Shown here piece after piece: positions 44,338 to 55,400 of a stretch of 64,000 nt of DNA. The stretch is from Hygrocybe punicea. Its lineage: Eukaryota > Basidiomycota > Agaricomycetes > Agaricales > Hygrophoraceae. The position numbers and the translations under genes were made by a program. The DNA is taken from positions 1,860,001 through 1,924,000 of the forward strand of contig OY744469.1 of the NCBI GenBank assembly GCA_963556145.1. The letters are read 5' to 3'. The notes beneath the pieces were generated by a model. It did no database searches and had not been told where the DNA came from. It worked only from the letters and a program-made list of their open reading frames with translations. The first letter of the stretch is position 1. Each line of letters opens with the position of its first letter.

Positions 44338-45360
44338 TGTAGTTCACGATCTCAAGCAGTGCCCCAGTACGGAGGGCGATACTCGATACTCGTTGTCACG
44401 TTCTACAACTCCTTGCATGCTAATCTCACAGTTGAAGATGACATCGACAAGCGAAGAGGCGGTGAGAAAATCAGCAATCAACGCCAAGGCAGTTCATCCA
44501 AGAAGTGCCCAGCAAATGCGCAATCCTTTTGTATGAATCCCTTCATTCGAAGGTCGGGCCGAGTCTTCAATGGGGCCTTCTCTGTTACAACCAAAGCGAT
44601 TTGAGCCAAATGCGTAGCAAGAGAAGGCCATTGGGTAACTAAAAGCGTATTTCTGTGTCCAAAAGTCAATGTCGGCGAATAAGGGGAAGGTTTTGATGTT
44701 ACCATCTTGTCATATCCACATATTGTTGATGGATAACTTGCCTTTTGATTCCGTCAAAATGGATGGTTGTCTCCTTCGGGTCGCCCTTGACGATTCCACT
44801 ACTGAGTAGCCGTAAACAGGGAGAAGACGGGCATCTGCGCTTCCCATACAGCACGAGCAGCAGGTGAGCTGTTATAAAGATCCGTTCCCATGCCGGGTTC
44901 CTGCGAGCCTTGGCCAGCGAATGCATATACTATATCGCTGCGAGTATTGGATGTTTGAATTTTCAATATTGCCATCGCGCAAATGCGCTTAATTGTAACA
45001 GCCAATTCGTTGCCTGGTACCACCATGCCAACAAAATTGACATTGTACCTGCAGAGAAATTGAGTCAGTCAAGGGACAATATTAATGCAAAAATCTCATG
45101 CAAAAAACTCACGCCAAAACTTGGTCGGGACGACCTTTGGCGACAACATTCTCTACATACCTGAAGGAATAGGGGTTGTCACTCTTTACTTGTCACCATC
45201 CTTCTCTGGCTCGCATATGAAGGCGACACCACACTATTCTATCGCAATCTCTTCGGTTGCGAAACGACACCGGTTTGGGGGTGTTTTCGTTCGGCATTTG
45301 CACAAATCCGCACCCACTACGAAAGGCATACGATTTTATTACATGTAACCTTGTTTGCGA

Positions 45361-47107
45361 TCATCAGGAAATGGGGTTCGGTCTTATCCCGCCTTAGTCA
45401 GCTCTTAGTCAGCACTTAGCTGTCTTAGAGCGTCTTAAGCACTAAGATGACTAAGACGAAATTAAGTAGGTCTCTCTGCTTGAATGACTTAAATCTGACT
45501 TATTGTCAACTTATCAATCTTTAATAGTACTTATTCTTCTATTATTTCACTGAGAATGGATATTTGCAGAAATCAATAAAATATATTACTAATATATTAA
45601 CTACAGGACAAGTACAGTATGTTCGAGTAATGCCACACCCAGTATCCAGCTGGTGCTGCTACTGCCGCCGCTGCCGTGCTGCTAACGGTGGTGCTGTGGC
45701 TGCTGGTGATGCCATGCTGGTGGTGCTAGTGGTGCTGGTGTTGCCGCCGCCGCCATGCTGGTGCTGGTGGTGCCGCCGTTTCTGGTGGTGGTCGTAGCAT
45801 AGCCGCCGTTGCTGGTGGTGGTGGTGTTGCAGCCATTGCATTGCTGCCACTGGTGGTGGTGCCGCCGTTTCTGGTGGTGGTCGTAGCATAGCCGCTGCCG
45901 CCGTGACGGTGCTGGTGTTGGTGTTGGTGCTGCTGCTGCCGCTGTGCTGGTGGTGGTCATAGCATAGCCACTGCCGCCGTGCTGGTGCTGGTGCTGATTC
46001 TGGTGCTGGTGGTGCTGGTGGTGCTGGTGGTGCTACCGCCGTCGTGTGCTATTGCTGGTGGTTCTACCGCTGTGGTGGGCTATTGCTGGTGGTGCTACCG
46101 ACATGATGGAGCTGGTGCTGGTGGTGGTCGTAGCGTAGCCGCCATTGCTGGTGGTCGTGGTTGTGGGGGTCGCAGCGTAGCTGCCGTTGCTGGTGGTCAT
46201 GGTCGTGGTGTTGCAGCTGTTGCATTGCCGCCACTGGTGGTGGTGGTGCCGCCGTTTCTGGTGGTGGTCATAGCGTAGCCGCTGCCACCGTGATGGTGCT
46301 GGTGTTGTGTTGGTGCTGGTGTCGCCGCTGGTGGTACTGGTGGTACTGGTGGTTCTACCGCCATGGTGTGCTAGTGCTGGTGGTGCTACCGACGTGATGG
46401 TGCTGGTGCTGGTGGTGCTGTTTCTGGTGGTGGTCGTAGTGTAGCCGCCGTTGCTGGGGCAGTGGTGGTGGTGGTGGTGGTGGTGGTGGTGGTGGTGTTG
46501 CAGCTGTTGCGTTGCTATCACTGGTGGTGGTGTTACCGCTATTATGTCGCCGCTGGTGGTGGTGGTGGTGATGCCGCTGGTGGTGTTGCCACCGTTGCGT
46601 CGCCGCCATCACTGGTGGTGGTGGTGGTGGTGGTGGTGATGTTGCCGCTGTTGCATCGCTGTCGGCACCAGTGGTGGTGGTGTTGCAGCCGTTCCATTGT
46701 GGTGGTGGTGCCGCCGTTGGGTCTTCGCCACGGTCACTGGTGGAGAAGGAGGTTGTGGTGGTATTTTAAGAGAGGTAGCGCTTACCTTGTTGTTAAAACG
46801 AACCATGTACAAATAAAGCCAAAGTTTGGACTTAGAGAAAATTTCGACTCGCCACTTCGATGTATATTACATAATCATCCACACTGAACTACGAAAAAGT
46901 GTTAAGGAAGCAAAAAGGGTAAAGACAATGGAATATATGAAAAGTAAAAAAAGTCTTAAGAAAAATAAAAACACAAAGTAAAAGTGTATGTTACTTAGTG
47001 CCTTAGATATACTTAGTCTACTTATCGGACACTTAGTTTACTTAGCCTCTTATGGCTTGTGATTAAGTCAGCTAAGTCAAATAAGTCAAAACCCCATTTA
47101 CTGATGA
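45361..47107. mobile_element. Candidate inverted-repeat element around a simple-sequence block
   Basis: The left end TCATCAGGAAATGGGGTT and the right end (reverse complement TCATCAGTAAATGGGGTT) match at 17 of 18 bases, and a looser match continues through CTTAT and CTTAG. Both arms carry many CTTAGTC/GACTAAG-like words. No clear target duplication is visible, so the class is unknown. The interior is dominated by the GGT/GCT-rich block at 45640-46770. Confidence 0.5.
45640..46770. repeat. GGT/GCT/GCC-rich low-complexity tract
   Basis: About 1.1 kb of irregular triplet repeats, including a run of about 14 GGT units near 46456-46500, and longer repeated phrases around CCGCCGTTTCTGGTGGTGGTCGTAGC. 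Frames through it give poly-His/Thr or poly-Val/Cys strings and are not genes. Confidence 0.8.
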
Positions 47108-47160
47108 TGTACTTATTCATTTTGGCAGTTTCCCGTAAACGTAAATCAGTTCAAGTTTCG

Positions 47161-49351
47161 ATGCCCACACCGAGGCACAAGTTTACCTTCCTGAATGGGT
47201 ATTCCACGATATACAAAGTAGAATCCACATCAGACCCGGATCTCGAGCCAGTACGTGCTACTACTCTCTCAATTGCAAAATCTTTGACCTCGAGATCCAC
47301 CATCAGTTTCTTCCCACCAACACCAACTTCGATCAACTTATCACTACACCCGGCATGATTGCCACAGACAAATCGCGGTACATCGCAGAGCTCGACAAAA
47401 AACCACAATATCAGTATATGTTTCTTCGACCCCAACGATGGGGAAAGTCCACATTTTTACAAATGCTCGCCAGCTACTACGATAAAGGCAAAGCGGCAGA
47501 ATTCGACAATACGTTTGGCCAGCTCTGTATTGGCAAGAATCCCACGAGAGACCATAATTCCCTGCTTGTCCTCTTGTTTAATTTTTCGGGCATCAACATG
47601 TTCAAGTCGCTCCAGGAGATAGAAGCCGAGATGGGTACCGTGATTTGTTCAGTTTTATGGCGGTTTTTGAAAACAAATCAGCAATTTTTGGGTGCGCCTG
47701 ACCCAGATTTGATCACTGGTGGTGGCAGAGAATCGCTTCAAAACGTTCTTGTCTGTATTTTTTCTTATATATCCCTGCCCTCTCCTCAGCCATCAATTTT
47801 TTTGTAGGACCTCGTACAAGAATGTGGGCATAAACTGTTTGTTGGTGTCGATGAGTACGATGCTCCAGCAAATGCTTGCCTCTTCTCCTCAAAGGCGGAG
47901 AACTTCCCTGATATAGCGCAGCTATTCAAGACTGGATTCTTCGCTATCATCAAGGAAGCAGCTGGATTTGTAGTGCAAAAGTACTGGCTCACCAGCGTTT
48001 TGCCCGCCTTCCGCGACGGCATCAGTCCTCTTATTGCCACCAAGATTATCTCGAGTACACGGCAGTACAGCAACGCTTGCAGCCTAACTGAAGAGGAGGT
48101 ACATACCGTCGCAAGGGCTTATCTCGGCTCAAAACTCTCAGAGGACGAACTCAACCAGAAGCTCCAAATAATCCAACGATGGTATAACAGTTACCAGTTC
48201 TGTAAAAATAATGCTCCAACTTCGTCACTATACAGTCCGCAACAGGTGTTTACTCACCTCGAAGCCATCTATGGAGAGGAAGATGTCAATCCTTGTGATG
48301 AAGCGAACACCACGCACACCGCTAGTGTTTTAAATGCTATCTCGATGGGTGGGGAGATGAATATGAATGATCTTCTTCTGGTTTTGGATGGTCGAGTTGA
48401 AATTTCGATCATGCCCAACTTCAGAGTCCCAGAAATCCAGCGGATTGGTCGCGACGCTCAGATCACCTGGTCCCTTCTTTATTATTATGGAGCTATCACT
48501 CATGGAAAGAATGGTAGCCTAATTGTCCCGAACAGCACCAAATACTACCTGGTCAATGCCGATCCCTGCACTCTTTCTATCCTCTAACATATTGATAGAT
48601 TCAAGGACGTTTCCGAGAGCTTCTTACGCATATCGATCCGTCGTTCATGAAACAGATGACTGAATCCTGTGCTGCATTTGCTAATGGCGATCCGAAGCCG
48701 CTTATCACGGTTCTCGAGAAGTTTTTCCAATTACTGCCTATTCGTGCGCTTCTTGACTCAAGCGAGGCAAATTTGCGATCGCTGGTTGGTTTGTGCTGGT
48801 TTAAGGATCGTCGATGCCTTTCAGAGTTGTGCCTCGTTCAAGACTCCCAGAAGGTGTACGGCCAAGGCCACTACGGATTCATCGGCCTTTTCCTTGTGTC
48901 CTCACCCGATTCACCCGACTGTTCCGATGCAGCCATCGAGTTGAAGAACGTCACCCTCTCCAGCATATTAAAAGCAAGTGCAGATTCTGTACCCACACCT
49001 GCAGCTAGGGAATCACTCCGACAACAGCTGATGGAAGAAACACCGGAGGAACTACTTCAACGGGAGTACCGCTATTGGGACCAGAAGAGCAAATCCTACA
49101 TGCAACAGTCAATCCGAACCCTACAGCAAGAGGCCATTGACCAAGTCAATCGATACCTCCAAATTGCTAAGCTAGGACCAGCCAAGGGAGGATCAAATGG
49201 TATATGCGACGAGCGGGTTAGATATCATGCTGGAACGAACTCTTTGCAGGGATACGTCGTAATGTGTATCGGTGGAACTAGAATCTTAACGTGGGCTGCT
49301 GGACAGGAAGAGATTCTGTTTGTTACTGGAAGATATGATTCCAGAGCTTGA
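47161..49351 (+). CDS. AAA-ATPase-like / PD-(D/E)XK nuclease-like protein
   Basis: Exons: 47161-47250, 47295-47750, 47808-48551, 48599-49351, all joined in phase 0 and probably with one more intron near 49200-49250. The N-terminal half has FLRPQRWGKSTFLQMLASYY (P-loop RPQRWGKST) and VGVDEYDAPAN (Walker B-like). The middle matches the helical part of AAA-ATPase-like (PF09820-type) proteins, e.g. YWLTSVLPAFRDG. The C-terminal part has IELKNV, an E-x-K core of a PD-(D/E)XK nuclease fold, as in DUF1703-type partners. An upstream exon may exist, because an AG acceptor-like site precedes 47130. Such genes are expanded in fungi; biological role unknown. Confidence 0.7.
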
Positions 49352-49436
49352 GTGTAATGATATTGTACTAGTGGGGTGTGGGCCATTGCTTTGCATGGCA
49401 TGTTACTCGTCCCTTCTTTTAGCAAGAGAACACATA

Positions 49437-52400
49437 TTAAGATTGAGCATATATAAACAGTACAGCATTATTACCATTACATGACAATAAATTAATATTT
49501 GAAAAGTCATCTATATCACCTTCATTAATACAAATTGATCTGGTTGATATACCATCATGAAACCATACCATACTGTTGATGAATATGCGGGCAGTAAAAT
49601 GTGCATCACCAAAGTACACAATTCCTCTCAATGTGTAAGCAGTGGATATGTCATCAATTGACAAGGTTATAACTTGACTAATTATTAAATTCTCAATAGA
49701 GTCAACTGTAAACATGATTAGAGGTGGAATTTTGTTAAATGCAATAAATTTAGTAATCTCTCCCCAACACAATTGACATTTGTGCCGTTGTCTATTAACT
49801 ATGATTTGAGCAAGACATGTTGAGATTGTTCCAGAAAATGAATATGAACAATGAAAGATGGCGTCACATCTATCATTTTCCAGAATGGTTATGTTTTCAC
49901 AATTGATACATTTAAGACAAGTTGAAGTCATTGGTTCATTTGCTTTCATTATATAATGGGCCAAATCACTTATGGCAATGCCAACTTGACCATAAGGAAA
50001 TATTTCGGGTTTATCTTGATGCAATAAATGTCTGATTGTATTTCTAACTGTTTCTAAATCTGTTGTGTGATTCTTGGATCGTTTGAATCCTAAGCTCAAA
50101 ATCTTTAATATTTCATTGATGCTATTGAATCTTTTTTTCCAACTTGATGGATCTTCATTCCATATTGCTAGTAATATTGTAAAGAGTGAATCATAAGCAC
50201 AGCTCCAATCTTCCGCATCCCATATAAACCCTTTTGGTTCATTTAATTCAATAGTACTTGTTTTTCGTCTTTTTTTCACTATGGAAGATGAACTTACAAC
50301 TTGTTGTAATTTTCGTTTTTTATTTTGCAATACATTGGCCATCGAATTTTTATGAGTGACAGTGATTGGAACAGTTCCTTTTGCAGGAACAAAGTTGAGG
50401 TTTCTGAAATCTGCCTTTTGATTTTTGTTCATATGTTTAATTAATTGCCATGGAGAGGGCTGTGTTGTGTATTGATTTAGTTGCTCCGTGGCTTTCCATG
50501 CGATAGCATGATGAATGTTTTTTGGAATATATGACTTTCCTTTCCATTTTCTAAATTGATCAATGATAGAATTTCGCTGATCTCCCTTGACATGGTCTGG
50601 TAAGAGTCCTTGATATTTCAGTTTGGTAATCTCATCAAGCAGTTCTAATTCTCTGAATTCCTGCCTGAGATATCCACAAGCACCCCCAGTAATTACTTTA
50701 GGATCAAAGCCTTGCATGATGATAGTTCCTGCTGCAGAAGCACTTCTTGATAAGCAAGTATAATAGGATTGGTGGTTTCTACAACTACTGAGGTCAACTA
50801 CATTGTTAGGACGAGTACGTCCTTGACATGCATAATCAGTCATTGCAAAATTAGGTAGTACCAACACTTGTTCTCTTGACAAAGATATCACATCATCATT
50901 GGGTAATGAGCACATGGTGGAAGTGACATGTTTTGTAATCGGCACAACATTTTCAGGAAGTCCTTCTATGTTAATTTCTTTTGGAGGATTCAATAATCTG
51001 ACAAATAAAGTGTCCAGTACAGTTTGTTGCTCAGGACCTATTGCACTCTGCCAACCCACAACTATGCCCTCTGCTCCTTTGGTAATGCAGCACTCTGTTG
51101 CATCATTGTTCCTCAGCATCACTGGCATGCCTACACATAAGTCCAATCTTCCTGGTATATGATCAGAGGATGATGCATGTGGTTGGCTCCAAAGTAGCTT
51201 TTGGAGTGAAGGTTCCAATATCTTTGTGTGTCGAATAGGATCCAAAATTGTTGACATGTGATGAGATTTTCTTTTGCTATTGGAACTAGTAGGATCATTC
51301 CATCTGTCTATGGAATAGAATGATGTTAATGGTCTCCTATTTTCAGCAGCAAAACGTTGAATACCAAGTTCATTGATTTTGTCTTTTTGTGCATTCAATG
51401 CAGTTATAACTGACACATTCCTGAATTTCTTTTGGGCTAATTTTGGATCATTTGGACCTTTTCCTGCAACACGAGTATGAAGAAATGCAATATCTTTGGG
51501 AGTACATGCTTTGTATCTCATGTTTTCCAAAGCAAGCCTCAGTTGGACATCTTCTTCTGACTGATTGGTTTGTCTCATATTTTCACGTAATATAACAACT
51601 GTTGTTATTTGATGCCAAAGAGCTTTGCCTATAGCCGCTTCCTGATTTGCTATAGTTTGACTGGAATTGATTTGGACACCAACGGTTCCAGAGTATAAAG
51701 GAGCACCACTCATAGCTGGTGGAAGTTGGCCAAAATCTCCTGCAAATATCATATTAATGCCACCAAAGGGTTCATCATAAACACCACGTGCTTTTGCACA
51801 CTGAGCACTGATTTTATACATATCTCTGCAAGATAACATTGACACCTCATCAATGAAAATGTAATCCACACCATCAAGATTGGCACGTACTTGTGCAAGG
51901 GAACGAGATGATCCTCCCTGATTAATTCCAAGAATGGAGTGATATGTGGATCCATTTACAAGGGCAGCAGCACCACCGGTTGGTGCAAGAACCACAAATC
52001 GATGATTTTCGTTGTGTTTACCAAAAAAACTAGTCAATGCTTTGATGACTTGTGATTTCCCTGTGCCTGCCATCCCACCAAGATACATGCGTAGCTTATC
52101 AGAACCGTTAATCAAAGTAGAGTGATTCGCAATGATATGAAATGCTCTCTTTTGGTCAGTGTTCAACTTGTAATCATTGATAGTTACATCAATAAGATGA
52201 CGATCAGCTCTGTTTGCAGGAATAAACATATGGTTGATGTATGCTGCATCCACTATCTTGACATCATTATATTGAAAATTTCCCAATTTATTTATGGTTG
52301 CTGTGTTTGTTGGTAAATTTTTATTTCTGTCATCGATGATTTCCTTTTTCTTTGCAAGGACTGCAGTTCTCCACAATTTTGCTGATTGTACTACAGGTGG

Positions 52401-55400
52401 TTCTATAGGTATCAACGGTCCTATATCTGGGGTACCATCAATACAATCATCGAGCCACCCTGACCTTTTCAAAGTTCTTTCAGCTATCAGCATTTGATCT
52501 TTCCTTTTTTGTCCTTTTTGACCAAGTTTCAGGAGTATTTCCGTGTCATTATTGTCTTCATCAATATTGTTGTTAAAGTCGTCGCCATTAAATGCAAATT
52601 CAGCATTGTGCATGTCATCCAGTTCATCAAGACCGTTTGAGGTCGCCCATGAATACCTTATATTTGCAGTATTATTCTTCTGACGTTTAGCAGAGAAATC
52701 ATCTCTTGCATCCAAACATTCATACCGCAGACCAAAGTATTTCATGATCTCTAGTTCTTTTTTAGAAAACTCGTGGTCTATAAAAGCATTATCCCATGTT
52801 TGTAATTTACTTTTGAGTTCTTTGCCACTTCTCCATGGCTTGAAAAACGTTAACATTGTACAACAATAATATTCTCGATCACCACGGTCAGCCCTTGGCA
52901 AAGTGTTCGGAATAAAATTAGGAACTATGAAAGGATCATTCCCTTTCATTTTGGCATGGTGGGTAAGATATTGTGGATGATTGGAATGTAAAGTATAATC
53001 ATTTTCAAATTTTGTCAATTTATTAAGATCAACTTCATTTGTTTTATCAGCTATTTCTGTGCCTGCATGTCTATTCAAACTATCAGGTTTTGGAATTTCA
53101 TCTATCTCCATGAGTATATCATTATCAACGACATCAGACAAGTTGTCATCACTGGAATAGTCAACATTAGTAGGTTCAGTGCAAGAGTCAGACAAATCAT
53201 CACAGCCTAGATTGTCAAAAATTTGGTTTTGCACTGGTTCTTTTCTGGCCCTTTTGGTCTTTGTTTTGGTGCGTCTTTTCTTTGGTTCCATAGTGGCAAG
53301 ACGTATCCAGTCATACAGTGATACATTATCATACAAGGCGGGTCTGAACATATAATTATTTACTTTGGAAAGTCCAATGTATGCGCCATTATTCTTACCA
53401 ATAACAACCTTTTGTGCATTATTTTGGTCTTCACATATATTAGGAATTTCTTCATCAGACCATGCACTGATAACCTCTTTAACATAAGATCTCCAAAAGA
53501 ATGGCACGAATTTATGACTGGTGTAGTGATCAGGGTTTCCAAGGACATATAATGAAGCCATTGGAGCACCAATTTCCATTTTGGAGGTGAGTGAATTGAC
53601 TATTTGTGTAAACAGCTTTCTGACTTTGTCTTTTCTTTTTAGGTCGCCACCAATCATTTTGGAATTCTTATCAAAAATACTTTTTATCACTTCAAAAATG
53701 CTATAGGTCTTCAAGGAGAATTTTGTAATATAATCTGTTATGTATGCAACTATGGCCTTTATAGCAGTACCTGATAATAAGCTGGTCACATCAGAATTGC
53801 ATCGTAGCATATATGTAACTTCAGGTGTCACCGTGTTCATCCAAGGTTCACCATGCTTGAGGTTGAGAGCACCAGTGTTAGGTTCTACAAAAGTTTGTTG
53901 AAAGATATCACGGGGAAATCGTCGTTTACATTCACCTTTCGAATTAAGACAGTATGGCTTTTTTTTGCCATCATGCCTGTTATGTACATTTAATCGCAAT
54001 AAAAGATCATCTACAACATCTTGAAACCTTTGCCACCATGTTGATCTTTTGTTGTGATATTGACAATTCATGGAACAATTATATGATGGTGGATCTGGCA
54101 TGACACATGTTGGTGGTTGATATTCAGGTTTCGACATTGTCTGTTCCATTTTCTGTGATACCTCATCTTTAGAACCTGTCATGAATTGTCCTACACACAA
54201 ACTTTCCAAATATTCCACTAATCTTTTCTGAAAGTCAGAATTTTCACCCATAATTTTGTCACGTATTTCCTGAGGTGTAAGGCATCCCTTTATCCACAAC
54301 AGCATATGAAGATGCAAGGTAAGACGTCCTTGTTCCTCTACCGTTGCATAATAACCTGATGTGTTTCCATACAGGCCAGGATGAGATTCATTTATTCCTA
54401 ATATATGTTTGATGAACATTTCAGTAGTAAAGTGAAAAAAGCGGGCTCCAGCAACTGGATTGTTTGCAATTAGTTTGTAACAATCCTGGGGTAGACGTAG
54501 TTTAGGATAAAACTTTTCTTTGTTGTCAGCATAATATAAGCATAGTGGGTGATTGATGTCTGCAGGTGCAAAAGTGATAAACCAAGTCGGAGCACCAATA
54601 TAGGATATCAGAGACCAAATCTCATTTCGCATGTATTTCTTGTTAGTAATTGAACCTTTGACCTGACCAGCTACGTGATCCAGATCAGAAATGAGTTTAT
54701 AGCATGCTTTCTCTTCTGATGTATCCGGTTTGACTCTATCACCTCTAGATAATCTTTTAGAGAGGTCATCCAAAACAGCTGTATTGATATTCATCAGGCG
54801 ATTTGCAATATCGTTGAAATTATGTTTATTAGTCAACAAATATCCTCCGGTTGTACTGTCTTTGATTTGTTCTTGATTGAATGCAATCAATGGAAAATAG
54901 GGATCGGTTTGAAATCTTTTGTCATGGTACATCAGGAGATGTCTTTTGTGCATCATATCACTGATGCTTAAAACATCATTGTCTATGCTGCTAATACCAC
55001 CCAAGCCATATGGAAATAGGCAGGGAAACATCATAGGATATAACTGAGGATTATTAAAGAACGATTCTGGATTTCTAGCATGGCTTATGGCAAGAACACC
55101 ACCATGGTCATCTATCAAGTGCTTGGTCGCTCTAGCTATTAATGCCTTTGGACTTGTAATATCTAGATTTTCGCCAGTTACTCCACTAACAACAAAGGGA
55201 CAAGGCCCATCTTCCACACCATCTTCCACTTCATTGTCAAATGCACTAGTGGCTTCTGGTTCCTTATTTGTGTCTGCTGGTCGATATGCAACCACAACAG
55301 GAATTCCATGATCTGGATATTGTGCTAGATTTTCATAGGAGATATCTAAATCATAGTAATCCATGTGATTCAATTTCAGCCATTCTAAAGCTGCAGAAAC

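Larger units (their letters stand above)
42979..45195 (-). pseudogene. FAS1: FAS1 (fatty acid synthase beta) fragment, decayed and split by an hAT element
   Basis: Reading from 45195 down, pieces follow the malonyl/palmitoyl-transferase region of fungal FAS. They are YVENVVAKGRPDQVLAYNVN, VPGNELAVTI, YAFAGQGSQEPGMGTDLY, GIVKGDPKETTIHF, then LAQIALVVTEK and KGFIQKDCAFAGH. The nucleophile elbow expected as GHSLGE reads GHFLDE, so the catalytic Ser is lost. After ALALIADFLTASSLVDV comes GALLEIVNYNVE, which ends at the hAT insertion. On the far side GQQYELVTLQTMTNVLNYL continues after an intron. Several frameshifts occur. Only this segment of the roughly 2,000-residue enzyme is present, so it is a duplicated fragment. 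Confidence 0.75.

Noticed and set aside
45659..46887. Several ORFs rich in His/Thr or Val/Trp/Cys
   Set aside because: They are translations of the GGT/GCT triplet tract.
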